From DATAQC01 sp046263055 (GTDB lineage Bacteria; Actinomycetota; Acidimicrobiia; Acidimicrobiales; AC-14), in assembly GCA_046263055.1 (NCBI GenBank), contig JBHELO010000027.1, positions 1-14,786 of the forward strand: a DNA stretch of 14,786 bases, written 5' to 3'. Below are positions 1 to 8,556 of the stretch, piece after piece. The notes below the pieces were generated by a model. The model was not told the DNA's origin. It saw only the letters and a list, made by a program, of their open reading frames with translations, and did no database searches. The first letter of the stretch is position 1, and each line of letters opens with the position of its first letter. Both the position numbers and the translations under genes were made by a program.

Positions 1-2
1 TC

Positions 3-1904
3 ACCGGCGGGCTCAACCCGACGGGCACCGTGACGTTCAACCTCTTCGGCCCCAACGACGCGACCTGCGCGGGGCCCGCAGTCTTCACCTCGACGGTCCC
101 CGTGACCGGCGCCGGGGCGGTGTCCGCCAACTTCACCACCACCGCGGCGGGCACCTACCGCTTCACCGCCTCCTACAGCGGTGACACCAACAACAACCCC
201 GCCGGCCCCACGGCCTGCAACGACCCGGCGGAGGCGGTGGTCGTCACGCCGGCCACCCCGGCGCTGAGCACGAACGCCTCGGCGTCGGTCCCGGTCGGCG
301 GCACCATCCACGACACCGCCACCCTCACCGGCGGCCTCAGCCCCACCGGCACCATCACCTTCAACCTGTTCGGCCCCAACGACGCCACCTGCACCGGCGC
401 GGTGGCCTTCACGGCCACGGTCCCGGTGGCCGGCAACGGCAGCTACGACTCCCCCAACTTCACCACCACCGCCGCCGGCGTCTACCGGTTCGTCGCCTCC
501 TACAGCGGTGACGCCAACAACGCCGCCGTCGGGCCCACCGCCTGCACCGACCCGGCCGAGGCGGTCACCGTCGGCAAGGTCAGCCCGACCATCGTCACCA
601 ACGCCTCGGCGCCGGTCGTCGCCGGGGGGACGATCCACGACACCGCCACCCTCAGCGGGGGGGTCAACCCCACCGGCACCATCACGTTCGACCTGTTCGG
701 CCCCAAGGACGCCACCTGCAGCGGCGCGGTGGCCTTCACGGCCACGGTCCCGGTGGCCGGGAACGGCAACTACGACTCGCCCGACTTCACCGCCACCGCG
801 GCGGGCACCTTCCGGTGGGTCGCCTCCTACAGCGGCGACGCCAACAACAACGCCGCTGGTCCCACCGCCTGCTCCGACCCGGCGGAGACGGTGACCATCA
901 CCAAGAGCAGCCCGCTGGTGGCCACCAACGCCTCGGGATCCGTCCCCGTGGGCCAGGCCATCAGCGACACCGCCACCCTGACCGGCGGCACCAACCCGAC
1001 CGGCTCCATCACCTTCACGGCCTTCGGCCCCAACAACGCCACATGCGCCGGCCCGGCGGTGTTCACCTCCACCGTCACCGTCACCGGCAACGGCACCTAC
1101 CCCTCGGGAGCCTTCACGCCCACGGTGGCCGGGACCTACCGGTTCGTGGCGTCCTACAGCGGCGATGCCAACAACAACGCCGCCACCACGGCCTGCACGG
1201 ACCCCACCGAGGCGGTGGTGGTCACCCGCCTGACGCCCACCCTCACCACCACCGCGTCGGCCACCGTCGGACTGGGCGGCCAGATCCGTGACACCGCCAC
1301 CCTGACCGGCGGCACCAGCCCGACCGGCTCCATCACGTTCAACGTGTTCGGGCCCAACGACGCCACCTGCACCGGCGCGGTGGCCTCCACCTCCACCGCC
1401 ACGGTGACGGGAGCCGGCGCCTACCAGTCGGCCAGCTTCACACCCACCGCCCCCGGGACCTACCGGTTCGTGGCCACCTACAGCGGCGATGCCAACAACG
1501 CCCCCGCCGGCCCCACGGCCTGCAGCGACCCGGCGGAGACGGTCCTCGTACGGTCGGCCCCCACACTCACCACCACCGCCTCGGGCACCGTTCCCGAGGG
1601 CGGCGCCATCAGCGACACCGCCACCCTGAGCGGCGGCTTGACGCCGACCGGCACCATCACCTTCAGCCTCTTCGGGCCTGGCAACGCCACCTGCGTGGGC
1701 ACCCCCATCTTCACCTCCACGGTGACGGTGGCCGGCAACGGCGACTACCAGAGCGGCGCCTTCACCACCTCGATCAGCGGGTCCACCGGCCCCGGCACCT
1801 ACCGGTGGGTGGCCACCTACAGCGGCGACGCCAACAACGGGGCGGCCGGTCCCACCGCCTGCAACGACCCCGCGGAGGCGGTGGTGGTCACCAACGTCGC
1901 CCCC
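3..1904 (+). repeat. Six tandem 324-327 bp repeats encoding Ig-like domains
   Basis: Counting from the codon after the Gly-Gly of the (T)LxGG motif, units start near nt 12, 336, 663, 990, 1314 and 1638. Periods are 108 or 109 codons. Nucleotide identity is high in places: 396-433 and 723-760 are identical over 38 bases. This suggests recent duplication or gene conversion between units 2 and 3. Unit 6 has a short insertion (SISGSTGPG) before its YRWVATYSGD strand. More units may lie upstream of the window. Confidence 0.9.
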
Positions 1905-3923
1905 GCCATCCAGATCACCAAGACGCCGAACCCGCTCAGCCTCCCCGAGCCGGGCGGCCTGTTCACCTTCAGCCTGGTGGTCACCAACCCCAGCCCCGAG
2001 CCGGTGACGATCACCTCCCTGGTCGACAACGTGTACGGCGACCTGTCCAACCAGGGCACCTGCACCACGGCCATCGGCACGGTGCTGGCGGCCAACGGCG
2101 GGCAGTACATGTGCTCGTTCTCGGGGAACTTCACCGGCCATGCTCCGGCCAGCCAGACCGACACGGTCACCGTGACGGGCACCGACAACGAGGGAGCCAC
2201 GGTCACCGCCCAGGCGTCGGCCACCGTGACCCTCACCGGCGTGGCCCCCGTCATCACCGTCCGCAAGACGGCGTCGCCCGGGAGCCGGCCGGAGCCGGGC
2301 GGGATCTTCACCTTCTCGGTGCTGGTGACCAACACCGGCATCAACTCGGTGACGATCACCAGCCTGGTGGACGACGTCTACGGTGACCTGAACGGGCAGG
2401 GCACCTGTGCCATCGGCACCACGCTGGCGCCCGGGGCCTCCTACCCCTGCACCTTCCCGGGCAGCTTCGTCGGCATCGGCGGCCAGACCCAGACCGACAC
2501 GGTGACCGCCACCGCCGTGGACCGGAACAACAACCAGGTCTCGGCCATGGACCACGCCACGGTGGCCATCACCAGCGTGCTCCCGTCCATCACCGTAAAG
2601 AAGTCGGTGACCCCCGGCAGCCTGCCGGAGCCGGGCGGGACCTTCACCTTCAGCGTCACCGTCACCAACACTAGCTCCGAGGTGCTCCGGCTCACCACCC
2701 TGATCGACGACAAGTACGGCGACCTGAACCACCAGGGGACCTGCTCGGTGCCCCAGGTCCTCGCCGTGGGCGGCAGCTACAGCTGCACGTTCCCGGGGAT
2801 CTTCGCCGGCCTCGGCGGTGACAGCCAGACGGACACGGTGACCGCCACCGCGGTCGACACCCAGGGCCGCCAGGCCAGCGCCATGGACCACGCCACCGTC
2901 ACCATCACCCCGGTGCCGCCCACCATCACCGTGAAGAAGACGGCCGACCCCCTCACCAAGCCCGAGCCCGGGGGCGACTTCACCTTCACCGTGGTGGTCA
3001 CCAACACCAGCCCCAAGCAGGTGACGCTCACCAACCTGGTCGACGACAAGTACGGCGACCTCAACGGCCGGGGCACGTGCAAGACCGGGCCCACCATCGT
3101 GTTGGCGGCCAACGGGGGCACGTACACCTGCTCGTTCGCGGGCGCCTTCACCGGCGTCGGCGGCCAGAGCCAGACCGACACCGTCACCGCCACCGTCGTG
3201 GACAACCGGGGCAACCAGGCGACGGCCCAGGCCAGCGCCACCGTCACCCTGACCAGCCTGCCTCCCACCATCACCGTGACCAAGACGCCCGACCCCACCA
3301 CCCGCCCGGCGCCCGGCGGCTCCTTCACCTTCACGGTGACGGTCAAGAACACCAGCACCGATGTGCTGACCGTCACCTCCCTCACCGACAACGTGTACGG
3401 GGACCTCAACGGCAAGGGAACGTGCCGTACCGGTGGGACCATCGCCGTCGGCGGCACTTACACCTGCTCGTTCACCGGCACCTTCACCGGCAACGGCGGC
3501 GACCGCCAGACCGACACGGTGACGGCGACGGCCACCAACCCCCGAAACCAGTCGGTGACGGCCACCGCCCAGGCCACGGTGAGCCTCACCGCCGTCCCGG
3601 TCACGCCCACCACCCAGGTCCGGGTCGGCACCCTGGCCCGGACCGGCTCGAGCCCCGGGGGCCCGACCCGCCTGGCCATCGCCCTCGTCCTCCTCGGCCT
3701 GTTCCTGCTCCTGGCCACCGGGCGGTGGAGGTGGCGGCCCGACGTCGCCCTGCCGGGCGGGGTGGCGGGCGCCCTGGACGGGGTCCGGCACCGCTGGGCC
3801 GACCGCACCACCGCCCGCCTGCGGATGGGCACCCGCGGTCCCCAACCTCGCTGGCGGGGGGCGACGGTGAGCTCCCGGCGTGCCCAGTTCGGAGCCGCCC
3901 GGCGGCGGCGCCGGGCGGGCTGA
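3..3923 (+). CDS. Large repetitive cell-surface protein with LARTG sorting signal (5' end missing)
   Basis: The reading frame is open from the window edge, so the start and signal peptide lie upstream; 1306 residues are visible. Six Ig-like repeats (nt 3-1904) carry the YSGDxNN motif and a DATC...AC cysteine pair per unit. They resemble the bacterial Ig-like Big_3_5 type. Five DUF11-like repeats (nt 1905-3596) carry PEPGGxFTF, VTNT and VYGDLNGQGTC motifs. The C-terminus has LARTG (nt 3633-3647), then a hydrophobic segment from LAIALVLLGLFLLLATG, then about 67 mostly basic residues. LAxTG motifs are known substrates of actinobacterial class E sortases, so wall attachment is likely. The two Cys per repeat probably form disulfides outside the cell. 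The role may be adhesion or a stalk, which is inference. The basic tail is much longer than in usual sortase substrates, and its last 44 nt overlap the next gene. Confidence 0.9.
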   Translation, partial: TGGLNPTGTVTFNLFGPNDATCAGPAVFTSTVPVTGAGAVSANFTTTAAGTYRFTASYSGDTNNNPAGPTACNDPAEAVVVTPATPALSTNASASVPVGGTIHDTATLTGGLSPTGTITFNLFGPNDATCTGAVAFTATVPVAGNGSYDSPNFTTTAAGVYRFVASYSGDANNAAVGPTACTDPAEAVTVGKVSPTIVTNASAPVVAGGTIHDTATLSGGVNPTGTITFDLFGPKDATCSGAVAFTATVPVAGNGNYDSPDFTATAAGTFRWVASYSGDANNNAAGPTACSDPAETVTITKSSPLVATNASGSVPVGQAISDTATLTGGTNPTGSITFTAFGPNNATCAGPAVFTSTVTVTGNGTYPSGAFTPTVAGTYRFVASYSGDANNNAATTACTDPTEAVVVTRLTPTLTTTASATVGLGGQIRDTATLTGGTSPTGSITFNVFGPNDATCTGAVASTSTATVTGAGAYQSASFTPTAPGTYRFVATYSGDANNAPAGPTACSDPAETVLVRSAPTLTTTASGTVPEGGAISDTATLSGGLTPTGTITFSLFGPGNATCVGTPIFTSTVTVAGNGDYQSGAFTTSISGSTGPGTYRWVATYSGDANNGAAGPTACNDPAEAVVVTNVAPAIQITKTPNPLSLPEPGGLFTFSLVVTNPSPEPVTITSLVDNVYGDLSNQGTCTTAIGTVLAANGGQYMCSFSGNFTGHAPASQTDTVTVTGTDNEGATVTAQASATVTLTGVAPVITVRKTASPGSRPEPGGIFTFSVLVTNTGINSVTITSLVDDVYGDLNGQGTCAIGTTLAPGASYPCTFPGSFVGIGGQTQTDTVTATAVDRNNNQVSAMDHATVAITSVLPSITVKKSVTPGSLPEPGGTFTFSVTVTNTSSEVLRLTTLIDDKYGDLNHQGTCSVPQVLAVGGSYSCTFPGIFAGLGGDSQTDTVTATAVDTQGRQASAMDHATVTITPVPPTITVKKTADPLTKPEPGGDFTFTVVVTNTSPKQVTLTNLVDDKYGDLNGRGTCKTGPTIVLAANGGTYTCSFAGAFTGVGGQSQTDTVTATVVDNRGNQATAQASATVTLTSLPPTITVTKTPDPTTRPAPGGSFTFTVTVKNTSTDVLTVTSLTDNVYGDLNGKGTCRTGGTIAVGGTYTCSFTGTFTGNGGDRQTDTVTATATNPRNQSVTATAQATVSLTAVPVTPTTQVRVGTLARTGSSPGGPTRLAIALVLLGLFLLLATGRWRWRPDVALPGGVAGALDGVRHRWADRTTARLRMGTRGPQPRWRGATVSSRRAQFGAARRRRRAG
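1905..3596 (+). repeat. Five tandem ~336-345 bp repeats encoding DUF11-like domains
   Basis: Units begin near nt 1908, 2250, 2586, 2922 and 3267, each with an I-x-[IV]-x-K-[TS] strand followed by a P-[EA]-PGG motif. Each has two cysteines (in GTC and in [YM]xC) and ends with a TDTVT...ATVT strand. Units are more diverged from each other than the Ig-like units upstream, so this array looks older. Confidence 0.85.
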
Positions 3924-4281
3924 GGGACCCCCCCTGGCCGCCCTCTCCGACGACGAGCTTCGTGCCGGGCTGGCGGCCCTCACGGCCTGGGAGCTGGGCG
4001 AGGGCGAGATCGTCACCAGCTACCGGTTCGACGACTTCCGCCAGGCGGTGGCCTTCGTGGTGCGGGCGGGGTTCGAGGCCGAGGCCGCCGACCATCATCC
4101 CGACCTCGACGTGCGCTACAACCGGGTGCGGGTCGGCCTGTCGACCCACAGTGAGGGAGGCGTCACCGACAAGGACCTCCAGTTGGCCGCCGCCCTCGAC
4201 GCGGTATCCGGCCTGCGTGGCCCGAACGCAACGACCGGCCTGGGTGGCCCGAACGCAACGACCGGCCTGCGTGGCCAGTAG
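3880..4281 (+). CDS. 4a-hydroxytetrahydrobiopterin dehydratase (pterin-4a-carbinolamine dehydratase family)
   Basis: This 133-residue protein carries the family signature: DHHPDLDVRYNRV (His72, His73, Pro74) followed by STHSEGGVTDKD (His90), with the LSDDEL opening typical of the family. Family members dehydrate 4a-hydroxytetrahydropterin to the quinonoid dihydropterin in the cytoplasm, recycling pterin after aromatic hydroxylases. No hydroxylase is in the window, so the local role is open. GTG 3880 is the only canonical in-frame start before the conserved region; GGTGA at 3866-3870 may serve as ribosome site. It gives a 44-nt overlap with the surface-protein gene. A CTG at 3934, just before the LSDDEL motif, is an alternative. 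The last ~20 residues are an odd GL[RG]GPNATT tandem repeat outside the conserved fold. The flavin reductase gene follows after 11 nt. Confidence 0.9.
   Translation: MPSSEPPGGGAGRAEGPPLAALSDDELRAGLAALTAWELGEGEIVTSYRFDDFRQAVAFVVRAGFEAEAADHHPDLDVRYNRVRVGLSTHSEGGVTDKDLQLAAALDAVSGLRGPNATTGLGGPNATTGLRGQ
4210..4276 (+). repeat. 27-bp tandem repeat (2.5 copies) at the end of the dehydratase gene
   Basis: Copies lie at 4210-4236 and 4237-4263, differing by one base (C/G at the seventh position), plus a 13-base partial copy at 4264-4276 just before the TAG stop. Each copy encodes GL[RG]GPNATT. The sequence is richer in A than its surroundings (CGAACGCAACGACC), so it may be an inserted or slippage-expanded element. 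Confidence 0.9.
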
Positions 4282-4292
4282 GCAGGGCCCAG

Positions 4293-4841
4293 ATGGCGGG
4301 AGATGAGGGCGGCGGGCCGGTCGGCCCTGTCCCCGAGGGAGCCGATCCCGACGAGTACGACCGCCGGCGGCGGCGGGTGCTGTGGTCCATGCCCAGTGGG
4401 CTGTACGTGGTGGGGAGCCGGGCCGGCGAGCGCCGCAACGCCATGACCCTCAACTGGGCCACCCAGGTCAGCGCCGATCCCAAGCTGGTGGCCATCGGTG
4501 TCGAGCACGGGGCGCTGACCCACGAGCTGGTTACCGAGGGCGGCGTGTTCAGCGTGTGCCTGGTGGATCGCGAGGACCGGGCCATCGTCCGCCGCTTCAC
4601 CAAGCCCGTGGAGGCGGACCTCGGTGCGGGCACGCTCAACGGCTTCCCCTTCTCCGACGGCGTCACCGGGGCACCGGTGCTCGACCAGGCGGTGGCGGTC
4701 GTGGAGTGCAGGGTGCGCCAGGCCGTCGACCTCGGGTCTCATACCCTCTTCGTGGGCGAGGTGGTGGATGCCCGGTTCCTCAAGCCCGAGGACACGCCGG
4801 TGCTGAGCATGCAGGACACCAGGATGAACTACGGCGGCTGA
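4293..4841 (+). CDS. Flavin reductase-like FMN-binding protein
   Basis: This 182-residue protein matches the flavin reductase-like (split-barrel) fold. It has MPSGLYVVGSRAG (res 33-45) and NAMTLNWATQVSADPKLVAIGVE (res 49-71, the usual flavin-phosphate region). HTLFVGEVVDARF (res 150-162) is the conserved late strand, and the protein ends in MNYGG. Family members bind FMN and reduce flavin with NAD(P)H, or act as flavoredoxins or as partners of two-component monooxygenases. The length is usual for the family. The first ~20 residues are a variable acidic lead-in. ATG 4293 follows the dehydratase stop by 11 nt and the hydrolase gene begins within about 10 nt of its end, so it is likely co-transcribed. 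No monooxygenase partner is present here, so the substrate is unknown. Confidence 0.85.
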   Translation: MAGDEGGGPVGPVPEGADPDEYDRRRRRVLWSMPSGLYVVGSRAGERRNAMTLNWATQVSADPKLVAIGVEHGALTHELVTEGGVFSVCLVDREDRAIVRRFTKPVEADLGAGTLNGFPFSDGVTGAPVLDQAVAVVECRVRQAVDLGSHTLFVGEVVDARFLKPEDTPVLSMQDTRMNYGG

Positions 4842-4848
4842 CACCGGC

Positions 4849-5712
4849 ATCCGCCTGGCCAGCTTCAACCTCCTCCATGGGGGGTCGCTGGACGGGCGCC
4901 AGTTGCCCCTGGAGCGCCTGGTGGCGGCGTGTGCCTCCTTGCAGGCCGACGTCCTCTGCCTCCAGGAGGTAGATCGGGGGCAGGCCCGCTCGGGCGGCGC
5001 CGACCAGACGGCGGCCATCGCCGAAGGGATTGGCGCCGCTGCCTGGCGGTTCCAGCCAGCACTCGTGGGGGAGCCGGGCGGCCGGTGGCGGCCGGCGGTG
5101 GACGAGGACGACGAGGCGCCTGCGTCGGCGGTTGCGCCCGCGCCGGTTGCGCCCTCCTGTGCCCCGTCGGCCGGCGCCTACGGCGTGGGGCTCGTGTCCC
5201 GCCTGCCGGTGCGGGCCTGGCACGTGGTGCGCCTGCGAGCCGCGCCCGTGCGCTCTCCGGTGTACGTGCCCGGTGCCCGGGCCTCCCGGTGGGGGGCGGT
5301 GGTGATGCTGGCCGACGAGCCCCGCGTGGTGGTGGCTGCCGAGGTGGAGAGCCCCGCCGGCGTGCTGGTGGTGGCGTCCACCCACCTGTCGTTCGTGCCC
5401 GGCTGGAACGCCGTGCAGCTCCGGCGGGCCACCCGCCACCTGGCCGGGTTGCGCCACCCGTGCGTGCTGCTCGGCGACCTCAACCTCCCCGGGCCCGTCC
5501 CCTGCCGGGTGTCGGGCTGGCGGGCGCTGGCCTCGGTGCACACTTTCCCGGCCGACCGGCCCCGCATCCAGCTCGACCACGCGCTGGCCCGGGGCCCGCT
5601 TCCCCCGGTGGTCGCCACCACCGCCCCCCGGTTGGACGTGTCCGACCACCGGGCGCTGGTCGTCGACCTGCAGGGGCCGGCCGGTGCCTCCAGGTCGAGG
5701 GGGGCGCTGTAG
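4849..5712 (+). CDS. Endonuclease/exonuclease/phosphatase (EEP) family metal-dependent hydrolase
   Basis: About 287 residues carry all EEP motifs: SFNLLHG (Asn7), LQEVD (Glu40), YGVGLVSRLPV (res 111-121), STHLSF (His179), LLGDLN (Asp210, Asn212), QLDHALA (res 241-247) and SDHRALVVDL (His267). The family uses Mg2+ to cut phosphodiester or phosphomonoester bonds in DNA, RNA, lipids or inositol phosphates; substrate is not predictable here. No signal peptide is seen. The start is a problem. The first canonical codon is TTG 4903, which would delete the SFNLLHG strand with its catalytic Asn. The open frame upstream (from 4828) has no ATG, GTG or TTG. By family pattern the protein should begin xRLASFN, which puts ATC 4849 at the start position. 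Residues 79-110 are a low-complexity Pro/Ala/Asp insert. The thioesterase gene starts 9 nt after the stop. Confidence 0.82.
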   Translation: MRLASFNLLHGGSLDGRQLPLERLVAACASLQADVLCLQEVDRGQARSGGADQTAAIAEGIGAAAWRFQPALVGEPGGRWRPAVDEDDEAPASAVAPAPVAPSCAPSAGAYGVGLVSRLPVRAWHVVRLRAAPVRSPVYVPGARASRWGAVVMLADEPRVVVAAEVESPAGVLVVASTHLSFVPGWNAVQLRRATRHLAGLRHPCVLLGDLNLPGPVPCRVSGWRALASVHTFPADRPRIQLDHALARGPLPPVVATTAPRLDVSDHRALVVDLQGPAGASRSRGAL

Positions 5713-5715
5713 GGT
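5710..5715 (+). promoter_or_regulatory. Candidate -10 box (TAGGGT) for leaderless thioesterase mRNA
   Basis: TAGGGT ends 6 nt before GTG 5722, the geometry of an actinobacterial TAnnnT -10 box feeding a transcript that starts at the start codon. Its TAG is also the stop codon of the upstream hydrolase gene. No clear -35 hexamer is seen. Confidence 0.45.
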
Positions 5716-5721
5716 CGGGCG

Positions 5722-6231
5722 GTGGCCGTGCACGCGCTGGAGAACGCCGCCTTCGGCTTCCCCACAGCCTGCTTCGTGTGCGACCCGGACAACTCCAGCG
5801 GCCTGCGCCTGACGTTCACCCACGACGACGAGACCGCCGTGGTGGCGTCGGAGTTCACCCTGGGGCCGGGCTATTCGGGCGCCCCCCGGTTCGTGCACGG
5901 GGGCTTGGTGCTGGCCATCCTCGACGAGGCCATGGCCTGGGCCGCCATCGCCGTGGCCGGGCGCTTCGCGCTATCCCGTACCTCCAAGGCCGGGTTCCGC
6001 CGACCCGTCCTGGTGGGCGTCCCCCACCGGGTGGAGGCGACGGTGGACGAGGCGGACGACGACGCGGTTCGGGCCCGGGCCCGGGTTCTCAATCCCGCGG
6101 GCAAGCGTTGCGCAGAGGCCAGCGGCCGCCTGGTGGTCCTGACCGCCGAGGCGGCCCGCTCCGCCATCGGCGCCGACGTGGGCGCCAGCTCCCACTACCT
6201 GCGGGGCGGGGCGGACGGGAGCGAGCCGTGA
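5722..6231 (+). CDS. Hotdog-fold thioesterase (PaaI/4HBT-like)
   Basis: This 169-residue protein has the hotdog core HGGLVLAILDEAMAWAA (res 59-75). HGG and the Asp/Glu of the central helix are typical of acyl-CoA thioesterases. FRRPVLVGVPHRVEA (res 92-106) follows as the conserved strand pair. The N-terminal CFVCDPDNSSGL (Cys17, Cys20) is a common lead-in in this subgroup. Members hydrolyse acyl-CoA or related thioesters in the cytoplasm; substrate is not predictable. GTG 5722 follows the hydrolase stop by 9 nt. A TAGGGT box 6 nt upstream may give it a leaderless transcript of its own, in addition to read-through. Its stop overlaps the start of the rhodanese gene (GTGA), so translation of the two is probably coupled. 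Confidence 0.85.
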   Translation: MAVHALENAAFGFPTACFVCDPDNSSGLRLTFTHDDETAVVASEFTLGPGYSGAPRFVHGGLVLAILDEAMAWAAIAVAGRFALSRTSKAGFRRPVLVGVPHRVEATVDEADDDAVRARARVLNPAGKRCAEASGRLVVLTAEAARSAIGADVGASSHYLRGGADGSEP

Positions 6232-6578
6232 GCGCGTGGCCACCGCCGCCTCCCGACGGCGTGCCCGAGGCGACGGTCGAGGAGCTGGAGGCGGCCCGGG
6301 CCGAGGGCGCGCCGCTCATCGACGTCCGCCAGCCCGAGGAGTACGACGCCGGCCACGTGCCGGGGGCCCGCCTCATCCCCCTGTCCGAGGTCGGGATGCG
6401 GGTCCGCCAGCTTCCCGCCGAGGGGCCGGTGTACGTCATCTGCCTGTCGGGCAGCCGCAGCCTGCGGGCCGCCGACTTCCTCCGCCGCCAGGGCGTCGAC
6501 GCCCGCAACGTGGCCGGGGGTACCAAGGCGTGGGTGGAGAGCGGCCGGGCGGTGGTACCGGGCCCCCGGCCCGGTTGA
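6228..6578 (+). CDS. Single-domain rhodanese-like sulfurtransferase
   Basis: This 116-residue protein shows the rhodanese pattern: LIDVRQPEEYDAGHVPGA (res 30-47), then the active loop CLSGSRS (catalytic Cys72, res 72-78) and the closing NVAGGTKAW (res 94-102). The Cys loop has the six-residue size of sulfur-transferring rather than phosphatase-type (Cdc25) domains, so it should carry a persulfide. It is cytoplasmic, with no signal or membrane segment. GTG 6228 overlaps the thioesterase stop in a GTGA. A longer in-frame reading upstream lacks rhodanese character and overlaps two other genes. The sulfur acceptor is unknown. This is the last gene of the plus-strand run; the next gene is convergent, 63 bp away. 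Confidence 0.92.
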   Translation: MSAWPPPPPDGVPEATVEELEAARAEGAPLIDVRQPEEYDAGHVPGARLIPLSEVGMRVRQLPAEGPVYVICLSGSRSLRAADFLRRQGVDARNVAGGTKAWVESGRAVVPGPRPG

Positions 6579-6641
6579 GCGGCTCCCGCCGCCCCGCCGG
6601 CCTCTCGCGGTTCGCACCCCATCGCGCCAGTGCGGGCTCCG

Positions 6642-8165
<1,524 letters not shown>

Positions 8166-8170
8166 GCCCG

Positions 8171-8176
8171 ATGCTA
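8171..8176 (-). promoter_or_regulatory. Candidate -10 box (TAGCAT) for leaderless alpha-glucosidase mRNA
   Basis: Reading the minus strand, TAGCAT is followed by five bases and then ATG 8165. No Shine-Dalgarno-like stretch precedes this ATG. The box therefore supports both a leaderless transcript and this choice of start. Confidence 0.5.
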
Positions 8177-8220
8177 GGGCGGAGAGGTACGTCCGCCGGG
8201 CCGCTGGCGGATTACCGGCC

Positions 8221-8457
8221 TCAGGAGCCGCCATCGGCCGGGGGCGGGCGGAGGTCGACCCGCAGCACCAGGACGCCGTCCTCCACGGTGCCGCTGGCGT
8301 CGCCCAGCATGGCGAAGTCCTGGTAGTCGAGCTGCATGCGCTCGATGAAGCGGCGCCGGTCGGCGCCCTCCAGCGGGGGCATCCCCCGGCTGCGGACGGC
8401 GGTGGCCCGCTCCCGGAACCGGCGGATCATGGCGTCGACGTCGAGCTCGTCTCCCAT
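8221..8457 (-). CDS. Small protein of unknown function (78 aa)
   Basis: I cannot name a family. The 78-residue protein opens with an acidic, probably helical stretch (MGDELDVDAMIRRFRERA) and has a central basic helix RRRFIERMQLDYQDFAMLGD. It ends with a strand-like VEDGVLVLRVDLRPP. There are no cysteines, signal peptide or membrane segments, so it is probably cytoplasmic. The sequence reads as a compact folded domain rather than random high-GC translation. ATG 8457 is preceded by TACGGT at a 6-nt spacing. The stop lies 55 nt before the alpha-glucosidase start, which has its own -10-like box, so the two need not be an operon. Confidence 0.75.
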   Translation of the reverse strand: MGDELDVDAMIRRFRERATAVRSRGMPPLEGADRRRFIERMQLDYQDFAMLGDASGTVEDGVLVLRVDLRPPPADGGS

Positions 8458-8463
8458 GGTCGA

Positions 8464-8469
8464 ACCGTA
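8464..8469 (-). promoter_or_regulatory. Candidate -10 box (TACGGT) for the 78-aa gene
   Basis: On the minus strand TACGGT is followed by six bases and then ATG 8457. No ribosome site lies between, so a leaderless transcript is suggested. Confidence 0.45.
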
Positions 8470-8490
8470 CCCAGCGGGGCCGCCCCTCCG

Positions 8491-8518
8491 TTCCATCTGG
8501 GGCGGTCGGCGGTACACT
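8491..8518 (+). promoter_or_regulatory. Candidate promoter (TTCCAT - 16 bp - TACACT) for the 53-aa zinc-type protein
   Basis: TTCCAT at 8491-8496 and TACACT at 8513-8518 are separated by 16 bp. Transcription would start near 8525, giving a leader of about 30 nt that contains the AGGAG ribosome site at 8544-8548. The region is shared with the divergent 78-aa gene. Confidence 0.45.
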
Positions 8519-8556
8519 GAGACGGCTCTGTCGGCCTCGTCGCAGGAGCAGCGGAC

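Noticed and set aside
12..1904. The regular repeats as a CRISPR array
   Set aside because: The period is about 324 bp, the units are in frame and coding, and there are no short direct repeats with unique spacers.
4836..4842. GGC-TGA-C at the flavin reductase stop as a programmed +1 frameshift into the EEP gene
   Set aside because: TGA followed by C recalls the prfB site, but there is no slippery P-site codon (GGC to GCT repairs poorly) and no upstream Shine-Dalgarno-like booster was seen. Separate initiation is simpler.
4929..6227. A long plus-strand frame running through the EEP and thioesterase genes into the rhodanese
   Set aside because: Only the part from GTG 6228 has rhodanese character. 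The upstream part is an out-of-frame reading of two real genes.
6579..6641. A bidirectional terminator between the convergent rhodanese and alpha-glucosidase genes
   Set aside because: Only a four-pair GCGG/CCGC stem near 6579-6595 was found, with no T-run; too weak to call.
8166..8234. ATG 8234 as start of the alpha-glucosidase
   Set aside because: It adds 23 residues without family resemblance and overlaps the upstream gene by 14 nt, while ATG 8165 matches the family N-terminus and has a -10-like box at 5 nt.
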